A stretch of 42,049 bases of DNA from Streptomyces sp. SDr-06 (GCF_003324565.1 NZ_QOLA01000037.1:1-42049); one strand, 5' to 3'; positions 1 through 9,132 are shown, numbered from the stretch's first letter. Translations and numbers: made by a program. Notes: generated by a model not told the origin, from the sequence alone.

Positions 1-123
1 AACAAGGCCGCGAACGAGGTCCGCGAAATCATCCGCCTCGTCCGCGGCACCCTGGAACTCAACGACGGAACCGCCCAGTCCACACTGTCGAAGGCCAAGG
101 CCGCCGTCGACGCCATCGGCTGA
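1..123 (+). CDS. C-terminal end of an ESX/WXG100-like small protein (partial)
   Basis: The window opens inside a gene whose last 40 residues are readable in frame 1, ending at TGA 121-123. The piece is helical and amphipathic (ending KAKAAVDAIG) and looks like the second helix of a small helical-hairpin ESX/ESAT-6-type protein, the usual substrate class of type VII secretion. The type VII genes just downstream support this. No W-x-G turn and no YxxxD/E export tail lie in the visible part, so the family call rests mainly on context. The start is outside the window. Confidence 0.6.
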   Translation, partial: NKAANEVREIIRLVRGTLELNDGTAQSTLSKAKAAVDAIG

Positions 124-355
124 GCACCGTATCTCCGGGGTACGTACGCCTGCCTTTTCGACGAGGGTCTTCGAGCAGCCGCACCGAGGGCCGTGGGGAG
201 GGAATGTGGAGATCACCCGGGAAGCGGCGGGCGCTTTCGTCGCGGCGGTCACCGCGAGGCTTCGCGCATGCCCTTGATTTCCGTCCGTATCAGAAAGGGT
301 CGCACCGGCATCGCGCCGTGCGGCGTGAGCAGGCTCTTGAGGGGATCGGCCGGGC
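124..355 (+). other. Intergenic stretch in the T7SS locus with a doubtful 51-codon ORF
   Basis: 232 bp separate the ESX-like gene from the next membrane protein. A strong Shine-Dalgarno-like GGGAGG sits just before an ATG at 204. That ATG opens a 51-codon frame ending at 357-359, overlapping the next start in an ATGA arrangement. Its codons (AGA, TCA, many T- or A-ending) are poor for this genome and its Arg-rich product has no recognisable motif. A GTG at 206 gives only 23 codons in another frame. It may be a translational-coupling leader or a gene remnant. No clear promoter or terminator is visible. Confidence 0.3.
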
Positions 356-664
356 ATGACAGCCGCGCAGGACTATGACAGCCAATTGCTGGAGTCGGTT
401 TCGGTACGGCGTCGGCGACTTCGCGATGCCCTTCTGTTCGGGGGACAGCGCGGGCGGCGCTCGGTCGATGAACGCCTCGGGAAGCTTTTCGCCGGAATTG
501 TGATTGCGGCGGTGCTCTGCGCGGGCTGTGTGGGCTGGTCGTTCATTTCGCACAAGCTCATCGGCAAGACGCCGTACGGGACTTCGGTTCAGCCGACTTC
601 GGTATCGTCTCCGCCCCCTTCTTCTCCTGCTTCTTCGCCCGCCGTGAAGTCTTCGGCCCGATGA
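356..664 (+). CDS. Small one-helix membrane protein of the T7SS locus
   Basis: 102 residues. An Arg-rich cytoplasmic segment (about 1-43, including VRRRRLRDALLFG) is followed by one transmembrane helix (about 44-64) and a Ser/Pro-rich outer tail. The layout (charged N-terminus, single helix, extracytoplasmic remainder) is that of the start of EccB, but EccB is normally about 450-500 residues with a large folded outer domain that is absent here. It could be a reduced EccB-like subunit or an unrelated small T7SS protein. It ends 13 bp before eccD and is probably co-transcribed with it. Third-position GC is lower than in its neighbours. Confidence 0.6.
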   Translation: MTAAQDYDSQLLESVSVRRRRLRDALLFGGQRGRRSVDERLGKLFAGIVIAAVLCAGCVGWSFISHKLIGKTPYGTSVQPTSVSSPPPSSPASSPAVKSSAR

Positions 665-677
665 TAGGTTCGCACGC

Positions 678-2042
678 GTGATAACTACGGGATCGGTGAG
701 CCGTACGGCATTGAGCCGGGTCACTCTGGTCGGTGAACAGCGTCGGGTCGATCTCGTTCTGCCCTCCGAAGAGCCCATTGGGCTGCTGTTGCCCGAAATC
801 ATGCGGCTGCTCGGTGACGGGCCGGACGGTCGGCCGATGCTGCGCCATCTGACGACGGCCGACGGATCGGCCCTGGCCCAGGACTCGACACTCGCGTCGG
901 CAGGGGTGCCGGACGGTGCGGTCCTGCGGCTGGTGCGGGTCGAGGACGCGCCTTCGGCGCCCGTCGTGCACGACGTCACCGACGAGGCAGCGGACGATCT
1001 GGATGTACGGGCCTGGCGCTGGCGGCCCGCCGCGCGGCGCGCGGTCGCGGGCCTCGCCACCGTCGGCTGGGCGCTGGCGGCCGGGGCGCTCGCACGCGAC
1101 GAGTTCGCGCTGTCCGCCGTCGGCGCGGTGCTGCTCGCCGTGGCCGGGGCCGGCGCGGTCGCAGGGGCGGTGCTCGGCCGGACCGGGCAGCGCGGGCCCG
1201 CGACCACGCTGATCGTCACGGCCGGTGTGCTGGCCATGCTCGGCGCCTGGACGCTGGCGGACGCGTACGGCTGGCCGGGCGGAGCCCGGCTCGGCGCGGT
1301 CGGCGCCGCCGTCGCGGTGGGACTCCTGCTGCTCGGCCTGTTCTCGCCGCTCGGGCGGGGCGGGCTCATCGGCGCTGGGGCCGTTGCCGGGGCCGGGGTC
1401 TGCTGGGAGGCCGTGATCGCGTTGCAGTCCGGGGCCGGCACGGCGGTCGGGCAGGCCCGGGCCGGGGCGATCGTGGTGGTCGTCTCCGCGTTGCTGCTCG
1501 GAGTGCTGCCGCGCCTCGCGCTGATGGCGTCCGGGCTCTCGGGTCTGGACGACCGGCGCTCCGGCGGGGCGTCGGTGAGCCGCTACCAGGTGTCGACCGC
1601 CCTCGCGGCCACCCACCGCGGGCTCGCTCTCGCCACGGTCGTCATGGCGGCCTGCGCGGCGGTCGCCGGGATCCTGGCGCTGCGCACGCCGACCGTGTGG
1701 ACGGTGCCGCTCGCCTCGGTCCTCGCCGTGGTCCTCGCCCTGCGCGCGCGGGCCTATCCGCTGGTCGCCGAGGTCGTGGGCCTGTTCGCGGCCGCGGCCG
1801 CGGTGGCCGGGCGGCTCGCCTGGGTGTGGTGGGAGCGCACCGGCGCGGTCGGCCCGCTGGCCCTGCTCGTGGTCCTCGCGCTCGCCCCGGTCGCGGTGCT
1901 CGTCGTCCAGCCGGCCGACCATGTACGGGTGCGGCTGCGGCGGTTCGGCGACGCGTTGGAATCGATCGGCGTGATCGCGCTGTTCCCGCTGGTGCTCGGT
2001 GTGTTCGGGGTGTACGGGCGTCTGCTCGGCACATTCGCGTAG
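678..2042 (+). CDS. eccD: Type VII secretion integral membrane protein EccD
   Basis: 454 residues. Residues about 8-90 form a YukD-like ubiquitin fold (RVTLVGEQRRVDLVLP and a later DGAVLRLVRVED strand). The rest is a run of about eleven hydrophobic helices. This is the EccD plan: EccD lines the membrane vestibule of the ESX translocon, and its ubiquitin-like domain contacts the EccC ATPase. The length fits (EccD is about 450-500 residues). The start is GTG 678; an in-frame GTG at 696 is an alternative. The next gene starts 20 bp after the stop, so the operon continues. The family call is secure; which ESX subtype this is cannot be told from the window. Confidence 0.88.
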   Translation: MITTGSVSRTALSRVTLVGEQRRVDLVLPSEEPIGLLLPEIMRLLGDGPDGRPMLRHLTTADGSALAQDSTLASAGVPDGAVLRLVRVEDAPSAPVVHDVTDEAADDLDVRAWRWRPAARRAVAGLATVGWALAAGALARDEFALSAVGAVLLAVAGAGAVAGAVLGRTGQRGPATTLIVTAGVLAMLGAWTLADAYGWPGGARLGAVGAAVAVGLLLLGLFSPLGRGGLIGAGAVAGAGVCWEAVIALQSGAGTAVGQARAGAIVVVVSALLLGVLPRLALMASGLSGLDDRRSGGASVSRYQVSTALAATHRGLALATVVMAACAAVAGILALRTPTVWTVPLASVLAVVLALRARAYPLVAEVVGLFAAAAAVAGRLAWVWWERTGAVGPLALLVVLALAPVAVLVVQPADHVRVRLRRFGDALESIGVIALFPLVLGVFGVYGRLLGTFA

Positions 2043-2062
2043 GTATGCGTAGAGGTCGGGAT

Positions 2063-3508
2063 ATGGCTGTGGGCGAGGACTGGCAGCGCGATGTGCTGCG
2101 CGAGCTGAACGAGGCCGCGCAGCGGGATGCGGCCGACTCGGCGGGGTCGGCCGCGCGGCCGGACGCGCAGGGCGCGGCGGCGCCGGACGCTCGGCCGTAC
2201 CCGGGCGCCGCGGAAGGCACCTTCCGGATACGCCGGGCCGGGCCCGGCCCGGCCGACGACGCCCGCGCGGCGAGCGTCGATGCCTCCGCCGCGGACAGCG
2301 GCGGCCGCACCCCGCCCTCCCGGCAGCCCGGCGCCTCCGGGCACGCTCCGGCCGTCCGGCACCCCGACGCCACGGGGGCCCGGGCGAACACCCCGGACCT
2401 CGACATCGCCGGCACCCTCGACGCCCTCGCGGCCGCGCGCGCCGCCGCCCAGGACGGCGCCGCGCCGGACGGCCGCCCCGGCGCCCTGCCGATGCGCGCG
2501 ACCGAGCCCGTGCCCCCGGCCGACACCCGCCCCGCCACCCTCCCCGAACTCCGCGTCCCCGGCGGGCGCGAGGCGGCGGTGCCGATGGCCACCCCCGAGT
2601 CCGTACCCACCGTCGATCCCCGGCTCGCCGTGGCGCTCGGGCGGCCGGTGCACGGCGACTCGGTCACCAAGCGGGCCGGGCGTTCCATGCGCAGGCTCAC
2701 CTCCTCCGCCGCGCAGGACGTGGCCGAGGAGACCCGGATCGGGCGGGAGTTGCAGCAGCCCGTGACGACCGGGCGGGTCATCGCCGTCACCTCGATCCGG
2801 GGCGGCGTCGGCAAGACCACGGTCGCCGCGCTGCTCGCGCGGAGCTTCAACCACTACCGGCACGACCCCGTGCTCGCCCTGGAGGCGGACGGCGCGCTGG
2901 GCACGCTGCCGGTGCGGCTGGGCGCCGAATCGGTGCGCTGGTCCTGCGCCGATCTCGCCCAGATCCTCACTCCCGCCATGCAGTTGACCGATGTCACCGG
3001 CTACCTGGTGCCCGTCACCGACGGCGGCTGGCTGCTGCCCGCGAGCCAGGGGCGCCTCGGCGCGCCGCTGAGCATGCGGACGTACCGCACGGTGACGCTC
3101 GCGCTGCGGCGGTACTTCGCGGTGACCGTGGTCGACTGCGAGACGCTGCCCGGCGAGGTGGCGCGTACCGCGATGGACACCGCGCACGCCCGGATCGTGG
3201 TCGCCCCGATGACCGCGGAGGGCGTGGGCGGCACCCGGCTCGTGCTGGACTGGCTCGCCCAGCTGCCGCACTCGGCGCTCGCCACCACCGTGGTGGCGCT
3301 GACCGCCAACTCCCCCGACATGACCCTCGACCTGAAGGCCGCCACCGCGCATCTGCGCGAGGCGGGCGTCACCGTGCTCCCGGTCCCCTACGACCGGCAT
3401 CTGGCCCAGGGAGGCCCCATCCAGACCGCACTGCTCGGCCGGGCCACCCGGCAGGCCGCCGTCGCGCTGGCCGCCGAGGCGATGGAGCGGGCGGTGAGGG
3501 TGCGATGA
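2063..3508 (+). CDS. T7SS-associated ParA/MinD-like ATPase with a disordered N-terminus
   Basis: 481 residues from ATG 2063, which has GAGGT spaced correctly; the reading frame runs far upstream inside eccD, so longer starts are rejected. Residues 1 to about 235 are Ala/Pro/Arg/Asp-rich and probably disordered. A P-loop fold follows, with a deviant Walker A (RGGVGKTT, 246-253), then a switch-like segment (VVDCETLPGEVARTA) and VVALTANSPD. The plan matches EspI of mycobacterial ESX-1, a Pro/Ala-rich N-terminus plus ParA-like ATPase, which is reported to affect secretion. A role in positioning or regulating the translocon is inferred. Its stop overlaps the eccC start (ATGA), implying translational coupling. 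Confidence 0.78.
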   Translation: MAVGEDWQRDVLRELNEAAQRDAADSAGSAARPDAQGAAAPDARPYPGAAEGTFRIRRAGPGPADDARAASVDASAADSGGRTPPSRQPGASGHAPAVRHPDATGARANTPDLDIAGTLDALAAARAAAQDGAAPDGRPGALPMRATEPVPPADTRPATLPELRVPGGREAAVPMATPESVPTVDPRLAVALGRPVHGDSVTKRAGRSMRRLTSSAAQDVAEETRIGRELQQPVTTGRVIAVTSIRGGVGKTTVAALLARSFNHYRHDPVLALEADGALGTLPVRLGAESVRWSCADLAQILTPAMQLTDVTGYLVPVTDGGWLLPASQGRLGAPLSMRTYRTVTLALRRYFAVTVVDCETLPGEVARTAMDTAHARIVVAPMTAEGVGGTRLVLDWLAQLPHSALATTVVALTANSPDMTLDLKAATAHLREAGVTVLPVPYDRHLAQGGPIQTALLGRATRQAAVALAAEAMERAVRVR

Positions 3509-6500
3509 CGCTGCACCAGGTCCACCGCCCGGCCCGTTCCACCCGGCCGACCGCCCCCGCCGCGCCGCGCGCCATCGAGCCGCCGCCCAACCTGCCCGAG
3601 GGCAAGACCGGCACGGCCGCGACCGCGCTGCTCCCGATGGCCGGAGTGATGAGCTCGGTCATCATGATGACGGTGATCCGCAACAGCCAGTTCGCGGGCC
3701 TCGGCGCCATCGTCCTGGTGGTGGCGCTGCTCGGCGCGGTGGCGCTGTTCCTGTCCCAGCGCGGCAAGGCCCAGCGCACCCGGCGCACCCAGCGCGAGCG
3801 CTATCTGGAGTATTTGGAGGAGCAGCGCGAGCAACTCGGCGCCGTGGAGCGGGAGTCGAGGCTCCGGGCCCGCCTCCTGAACCCGCCGCCGCAGGCGCTG
3901 TACGACCTAGTGCGGGATCCGGCCCGACTGTGGGAGCGCCGGCGCGGCGACGCCGACTTCCTGCGGGTGCGGGTGGGCACCGGCACCGTACCCACGCAGG
4001 ACCTGTCGATCGGGCAGAACAGCGCCCAGGGGGTGCTGACGCCGCCGGACCCGTTCATGCTGAACGAGGCGCGGGCGCTGGTCGCCCGGTACGCCACGGC
4101 CACGGAGTCGCCGCTGACGGTGCCGCTGGACCGGGCCGCGAACGTGAGCGTCGTCGGGGACCGCGAAGGGGTGCTGCGGGTCGCGCGGGCGCTGCTCGTG
4201 CAGGCGGCCGTGACGCACGCGCCGGACGATCTGTCGATCGCGCTCGGGGTGCCGGGCGAGCGGATCGAGGAGTGGGAGTGGGCCAAGTGGCTGCCCCACG
4301 TCCTGGAGGCGCTGGAGAGCGACGGCCCGGTGGCCGCGCGCCGGATCGCGCCGAGCATGCCGCAGCTGGCCCGTCTGATGCGGGCGGACCTGCGGCAGCG
4401 GGCCTCGTACGCGGCGGAGGTGCGGCGGGGGCTGTCCGACCGGGACGCGCTGCGGATGATCGACCGGCTGCTTGTGGTGAGCGACGAGTACGGCACCCCG
4501 GCCGAGGAACTGCCCCGCCCGGACTCGGCGGTCGGCCTCACCGAGATGGGCGTGACGGTGCTGCACCTGCTTGAGCAGCAGGTGCACGAGCCGGACCACG
4601 TCACGGTCCGGATCAGCGTCGACGGCGACCGCATCACGGTCGAGGACCTGCGCGATCCGGCCAACCCGAGCCCGCCGGTGTCCTACGGCCTGTCCGACGA
4701 GGTGAGCGCGGCCGGGGCCGAGGGCCTCGCGCGCATGCTGGCGCCGCTGCGGCTGTCCGCCGAGTCGGTGGCCGAGGGCACCCCGGTGACCGGCCCCGTG
4801 GACTTCCCGCAGCTGCTCGGCATCGACGACCCGGCCGACCTGGACGTCGACCGGCTGTGGGCGCCGCGCGGCGAGCGGGCGTTCCTTCGGGTGCCGATCG
4901 GTCTCGACGACCGCCACCAGCCGGTGCTGCTCGACCTGAAGGAGCCCTCCGAGCTCGGCATGGGCCCGCACGGCCTGTGCGTGGGAGCCACCGGTTCCGG
5001 CAAGTCGGAGCTGCTGCGCACCCTGGTGCTCGCCCTGGTCGCGGGGCATCCGCCGGAGGACCTGGCGCTCGTCCTGGTCGACTACAAGGGCGGTGCGACC
5101 TTCGCGCCGTTCGCCGAACTCCCGCACGTGGCCGGGGTGATCACCAACCTGGAGAACCAGGCGGGTCTCGTCGAGCGCGTGCACACCAGCCTCGCGGGCG
5201 AGGTGAAGCGGCGTCAGCAGGTCCTCAAGGACGCGGGCAACGTCGCCGACATCGGGCACTACGCCGCGCTGCGCGCCGAGCGGCCCGAGCTCGAACCGCT
5301 CCCCCACCTCTTCGTGGTGATCGACGAGTTCGGCGAACTGCTCACCGCCAAGCCGGACTTCATCGACCTGTTCCTGTCGATCGGCCGGATCGGCCGGTCC
5401 ATCGGCGTCCATCTGCTCCTGTCCAGCCAGCGCATCGAGGGCGGCAAGCTCAAGGGCCTGGACACCTACCTCTCCTACCGGCTCGGTCTGCGGACGTTCT
5501 CCGCCGACGAGTCGCGCACCGTCCTTGACACGACGGACGCCTTCCACCTGCCGCCGCTGCCGGGCTTCGGCTATCTGAAGGTCGACACCTCGACGTACGA
5601 ACGCTTCAAGGCGGGCTACGTCTCCGGTGCCTACCGGGGCCCCGCCGTCCTGGAACAGCAGGACGACACCCCGCTGGCGTGGCCGTATCCGACCTTCAAC
5701 TCCGCGACCCGGGAGGAGAGTACGGACGTCCCGGCCGAGCCGCAGATGCGCGAGCGCGAGACCGGGCCGACCGTCATGTCGGCGATGGTCGACCAGCTGC
5801 GCACCGCCGCCGAGCCGGTGCGCCGGATCTGGCTGCCCCCGCTGCCGTCGGCGATCAGCCTCGACGCGGCGGCGGGACCGCTCCAGGTCTCCGAGCACGG
5901 GCTCCAGCTCAGTCACCGGCCGGGCCCGATGCGGGTGCCGCTCGGTGTGCTCGACGATCCGGGCCGGCAGTGGCAGGGCCCCTGGACGCTCGACCTGACG
6001 GTGGCCGGCGGCCATGTGGCCATCATCGGCGGGCCCCAGTCCGGCAAGACGACGCTGCTGCGCACCCTCGCGCTGTCCCTCGCCCTGACCCACACACCGG
6101 CACAAGTGGCCCTGTACGGGCTCGACCTGGTGGGTGGCGGTCTGGCCGCGCTCTCCGGGCTTCCGCACGTCGGCGGGATCGCCGGGCGCGCCGACCACGA
6201 GCGGGCCGCGCGCACCGTCGCGGAGGTGCGGGCCATGCTGGCGGCCCGCGAGGAGCTGTTCCGCGAGCACGGCATCGACTCGGTGGACGAGCTGCGCCGC
6301 CTGCGCGCGCAGGGCCGGCTGCCCGAGCTGGGCTCGACCGACGTGGTGCTGCTCGTGGACGGGTACGGGGCGTTGCGCGACGAGTTCGACGACCTCGACG
6401 ACGCGGTGGCCGACCTGCTCAAGCGCGGCAGCGGTTACGGCATCCACATCGTGGCGGGCATGCTGCGCTGGAACGACGTGCGGATCGCGACGCAGTCGAT

Positions 6501-7509
6501 GTTCGGCACCCAGCTGGAGCTGCGCCTCAACGACCCGTCCGACTCCTCGATCGACCGCAAGCTGTCCGAGACGCTCGCCCAGGACACCCCGGGCCGGGTG
6601 CTGACCAACGGCAAGCTGTTCGCGCAGGCCGCGCTGCCGCGCACCGACTCGGTGGCGTCCGCCGCCGACCTGGGCCCCGCCCTGGAGGACGCGGCCCGCA
6701 CGGTGCGCGCCACCTGGCACGGTGAACTCGCCTCTCCGGTACGGGTGTTGCCGACCCGGCTGCCCGCGCAGCGGCTCCCGTCGCCGGCCGCCGAGCCGAG
6801 GCGCATCCCCATCGCGGTCGACCAGGACGCGCTCGACCCGGTGCTGCTCGACCTGTTCGAGCACGACCAGCACCTGCTGATCCTGGGTGACAACGAGTGC
6901 GGCAAGACGAACCTGCTGAAGCTCATCGCCCAGCAGTTCACCGCCCGCTACAGCGACGAGGAGCTGGTCTTCGCGGTGTTCGATCCGCGTCGCGGGTTGC
7001 GCGGCGTGGTGCCCGAGCCGTACCGCGGGGGCTATGCGCACAACGCGAAGATCAGCGCGGGGCTCGCCTCCGGCATCGCGGCCGAGTTGGAGAAGCGGCT
7101 GCCGGACGAGACGGTGGATCATGACGCGCTGCCGGACGGGCCCTCGTTCGACGGGCCGCGCATCGTCATCCTCGTCGACGACTACGACATCCTGACCACC
7201 GCGGGCCAGCAGCCGCTCGCCCCGTTCCTGCCGTACATCTCCTCCGCACAGGACATCGGGCTGCACTTCGTGGTGGCCCGCCGTGTGGCGGGCTCCGCGC
7301 GGGCGCTGTACGAACCGTTCCTGACCACCCTGCGCGAGACCGGCACCGCCGCGCTCGTCATGACCGGCGACCGCACCGAGGGCCAGCTGTTCCCCGGCCT
7401 GTACGCGTCCGCGCAGCCGCCGGGCCGCGGCTTCCTGGTGCGTCGCGGCCGCCGCCACCAGCTCGTCCAGACCGCCCTCGCCCACCAGGAAGAAGCAGAG
7501 CTCTCGTGA
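3505..7509 (+). CDS. eccC: Type VII secretion ATPase EccC (EccCa/EccCb fused)
   Basis: 1334 residues. Two transmembrane helices (about 41-58 and 63-83) are followed by three FtsK/SpoIIIE-type ATPase domains. Walker A motifs: GATGSGKS (494-501), GGPQSGKT (842-849) and GDNECGKT (1128-1135). Only domain 1 has a full Walker B with catalytic glutamate (VVIDEF, near 605). Domains 2 and 3 have VDGYG and VDDYD, which fits the known picture that the first domain does most hydrolysis and the others bind substrates or regulate. EccC recognises WXG100 substrates and powers export. The gene is a single chain, as in many non-mycobacterial systems, and overlaps both neighbours by four bases. Confidence 0.95.
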   Translation: MTLHQVHRPARSTRPTAPAAPRAIEPPPNLPEGKTGTAATALLPMAGVMSSVIMMTVIRNSQFAGLGAIVLVVALLGAVALFLSQRGKAQRTRRTQRERYLEYLEEQREQLGAVERESRLRARLLNPPPQALYDLVRDPARLWERRRGDADFLRVRVGTGTVPTQDLSIGQNSAQGVLTPPDPFMLNEARALVARYATATESPLTVPLDRAANVSVVGDREGVLRVARALLVQAAVTHAPDDLSIALGVPGERIEEWEWAKWLPHVLEALESDGPVAARRIAPSMPQLARLMRADLRQRASYAAEVRRGLSDRDALRMIDRLLVVSDEYGTPAEELPRPDSAVGLTEMGVTVLHLLEQQVHEPDHVTVRISVDGDRITVEDLRDPANPSPPVSYGLSDEVSAAGAEGLARMLAPLRLSAESVAEGTPVTGPVDFPQLLGIDDPADLDVDRLWAPRGERAFLRVPIGLDDRHQPVLLDLKEPSELGMGPHGLCVGATGSGKSELLRTLVLALVAGHPPEDLALVLVDYKGGATFAPFAELPHVAGVITNLENQAGLVERVHTSLAGEVKRRQQVLKDAGNVADIGHYAALRAERPELEPLPHLFVVIDEFGELLTAKPDFIDLFLSIGRIGRSIGVHLLLSSQRIEGGKLKGLDTYLSYRLGLRTFSADESRTVLDTTDAFHLPPLPGFGYLKVDTSTYERFKAGYVSGAYRGPAVLEQQDDTPLAWPYPTFNSATREESTDVPAEPQMRERETGPTVMSAMVDQLRTAAEPVRRIWLPPLPSAISLDAAAGPLQVSEHGLQLSHRPGPMRVPLGVLDDPGRQWQGPWTLDLTVAGGHVAIIGGPQSGKTTLLRTLALSLALTHTPAQVALYGLDLVGGGLAALSGLPHVGGIAGRADHERAARTVAEVRAMLAAREELFREHGIDSVDELRRLRAQGRLPELGSTDVVLLVDGYGALRDEFDDLDDAVADLLKRGSGYGIHIVAGMLRWNDVRIATQSMFGTQLELRLNDPSDSSIDRKLSETLAQDTPGRVLTNGKLFAQAALPRTDSVASAADLGPALEDAARTVRATWHGELASPVRVLPTRLPAQRLPSPAAEPRRIPIAVDQDALDPVLLDLFEHDQHLLILGDNECGKTNLLKLIAQQFTARYSDEELVFAVFDPRRGLRGVVPEPYRGGYAHNAKISAGLASGIAAELEKRLPDETVDHDALPDGPSFDGPRIVILVDDYDILTTAGQQPLAPFLPYISSAQDIGLHFVVARRVAGSARALYEPFLTTLRETGTAALVMTGDRTEGQLFPGLYASAQPPGRGFLVRRGRRHQLVQTALAHQEEAELS

Positions 7510-8924
7510 CCAAGGACGTCATCGCCCTCACCCCGAAGATGCCGGACACCTGGGCGCTGCTCGCCGGGCTGTACGCGGGCGGGCCCGACCTCGCCGTCGA
7601 CACCGGCCACGACGGTGCGGTGGTCCAGCTCTGCGCCGCGGACGGGCGCCCGCTCGTCTCCCTGGAGGCGCCGCTGCTCGTCCAGGTGCCGGGCGAGGCC
7701 GAGCGGCTCCTGGGCGGCCAGGTCGAGGCCCCCCAGGGCCCGTTCTGGTGGACCGAGGCGCGGGCCTCCACCGCGCTGCCCGAGGCCGAACGGCTCGCGG
7801 GTTCGGTGGCCGGGCGGCTCACCACCCTGCTCGGCGGCGCCACCTGGCCGCCCGGCGCCGCGAGCACCGAGGTCGTCCCGGTGAACGAAGCCGAGGTGAG
7901 CGCGCGGCCCGCGGCCGGCGGCGCCCACCCGACGGTGGACGTGCTCACCGAGTCGACCGCCGTCGTCATGTGCGACCGGCCGCTGATCGCGCTGACCGCC
8001 TGGCTGTCGCACATCCTGCGCACGGCCGTGGAGAGCCGCCGCGCCCTGCAGATCGTCACGCCGCCGGGCGTGCGGCTCAGCCTTCCGCTGCGTACGGCGC
8101 TGACGGGTGCGCCCAACCGCTGGGTGGTCAAGGACCCCGACTGCGGTTACTACGACGGGTTGTCCGGCGCGGTCCTGCGCTGGCAGGACGGCACCTTCGC
8201 GCCGGCTCGCGACGCGAAGGGCGAGGCCGTGGTGGCCGAGGCGTTCGGCGCGCCCCCGCTCACCTCCGAGCGGCAGCTGATCGTCGCGTTCCGCACGGTG
8301 CACAACCCGGACGAGAACCTGGTGCTCGGCCACGCCCTGGAGGCCGCCTGGCAGGCGCTGACCGGCGCGGCCCCGGCCGGCTGGGGCACCGCCGAACCCA
8401 TCAACCTCCCCTGGTCCGCGCGCCAGTTGACCGACCTCGCCCGCGACCGGGCGCCCGAGCCCACCCAGCTGCTCGCGGTCGGTGACCCGGCGCGCCCCGC
8501 GCTCGCCGGGCTCCGGGTCACGCGGGTCGAGCGGGGCGTGGCCGCGGACGCGACGCTCACGCTCGGGTACGGCGCGGACGAGGCGCCCCCGCTGGACGCC
8601 GTGCAGGCGCTGGCGGCGACGCTGGCCGCCGACCCCGGGCTCGACCAGATGTTCGTCTCGCTGCGCCGGGGCCGCCGCGACCTGGCCGTGCCGGCCCACT
8701 TCGAGGCGCCGCCGATCCCCGTCTCGTACACGCTGGGCGCGGACGGGGTGCGCTCGGCGGGCCTGGCCCACGCCGAACGCCCCCCGCTGGCCCTGCGCCC
8801 CGTCCCCCTCGGCCCGCCGTCCGAACCCGCGCTGCACTACGTCCTGGGCGACGGCACGGACGCGGCCGCGTGGCCGGTCCTGGAGCAGCTCACGGCCCAC
8901 CTCCAACGCGGCGCCGCGCTCTAG
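7506..8924 (+). CDS. Conserved protein of unknown function coupled to eccC
   Basis: 472 residues, starting at GTG 7506 overlapping the eccC stop (GTGA), so it is the last gene of the visible T7SS operon. It has no signal peptide or transmembrane helix; it is an alternating alpha/beta soluble protein. I recall a family named DUF6177 in Streptomyces T7SS loci that it may belong to, but could not check. Lack of membrane helices argues against EccE, and lack of a Ser-His-Asp triad argues against MycP. A cytosolic accessory or chaperone-like role beside EccC is inferred from context alone. An inverted-repeat element follows the stop. Confidence 0.75.
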   Translation: MTKDVIALTPKMPDTWALLAGLYAGGPDLAVDTGHDGAVVQLCAADGRPLVSLEAPLLVQVPGEAERLLGGQVEAPQGPFWWTEARASTALPEAERLAGSVAGRLTTLLGGATWPPGAASTEVVPVNEAEVSARPAAGGAHPTVDVLTESTAVVMCDRPLIALTAWLSHILRTAVESRRALQIVTPPGVRLSLPLRTALTGAPNRWVVKDPDCGYYDGLSGAVLRWQDGTFAPARDAKGEAVVAEAFGAPPLTSERQLIVAFRTVHNPDENLVLGHALEAAWQALTGAAPAGWGTAEPINLPWSARQLTDLARDRAPEPTQLLAVGDPARPALAGLRVTRVERGVAADATLTLGYGADEAPPLDAVQALAATLAADPGLDQMFVSLRRGRRDLAVPAHFEAPPIPVSYTLGADGVRSAGLAHAERPPLALRPVPLGPPSEPALHYVLGDGTDAAAWPVLEQLTAHLQRGAAL

Positions 8925-8962
8925 GGTCGCGGCCCAGCCTTCGAGACCAGGCTCAGCACCAC

Positions 8963-9117
8963 CCCCTTAGGGGCGCGGGGAACTGCGCGACCAGCCACGC
9001 ACGGTCCACGGACGAACGGGCGCGAGAGCCCCGCGCGGCCCAGCCGCTTCCGCGGACGCCCGGTCGCCCGCAGACCGTGCTGGGTCACTCGCGCAGTTCC
9101 CCGCGCCCCCGTAGGGG
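8963..9117. repeat. Inverted-repeat element between convergent genes, probable bidirectional terminator
   Basis: A left arm around 8970-8989 (GGGGCGCGGGGAACTGCGCG) and its exact reverse complement at 9090-9109 are separated by 100 bp; the pairing extends imperfectly outwards (CCCCTTAG at 8963 against GTAGGGG near 9117). From memory this GGGGCGCGGGGAACTGCGCGA motif recurs in intergenic regions of many Streptomyces genomes. Lying exactly between convergent genes (stops at 8924 and 9133), it likely folds into a long-loop hairpin in both transcripts. No ORF or transposase is present. Confidence 0.7.
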
Positions 9118-9132
9118 ACCCAGCACCCCGCG

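Noticed and set aside
558..1922. 454-codon minus-strand frame opposite eccD
   Set aside because: Low-complexity Arg/Gly/Glu/Asp product from a codon-biased complement; eccD on the other strand is well supported.
1697..2062. Upstream extension of the ParA-like gene
   Set aside because: It lies inside eccD and lacks a ribosome-binding site; ATG 2063 has one.
3907..7485. 1192-codon open frame on the minus strand opposite eccC
   Set aside because: Shadow frame of a high-GC gene; product is His/Arg/Gln-rich with no domain, while the + frame has three Walker motifs.
7506..8924. Calling the last T7SS gene EccE or MycP
   Set aside because: No membrane helices and no protease triad; left as unknown function.
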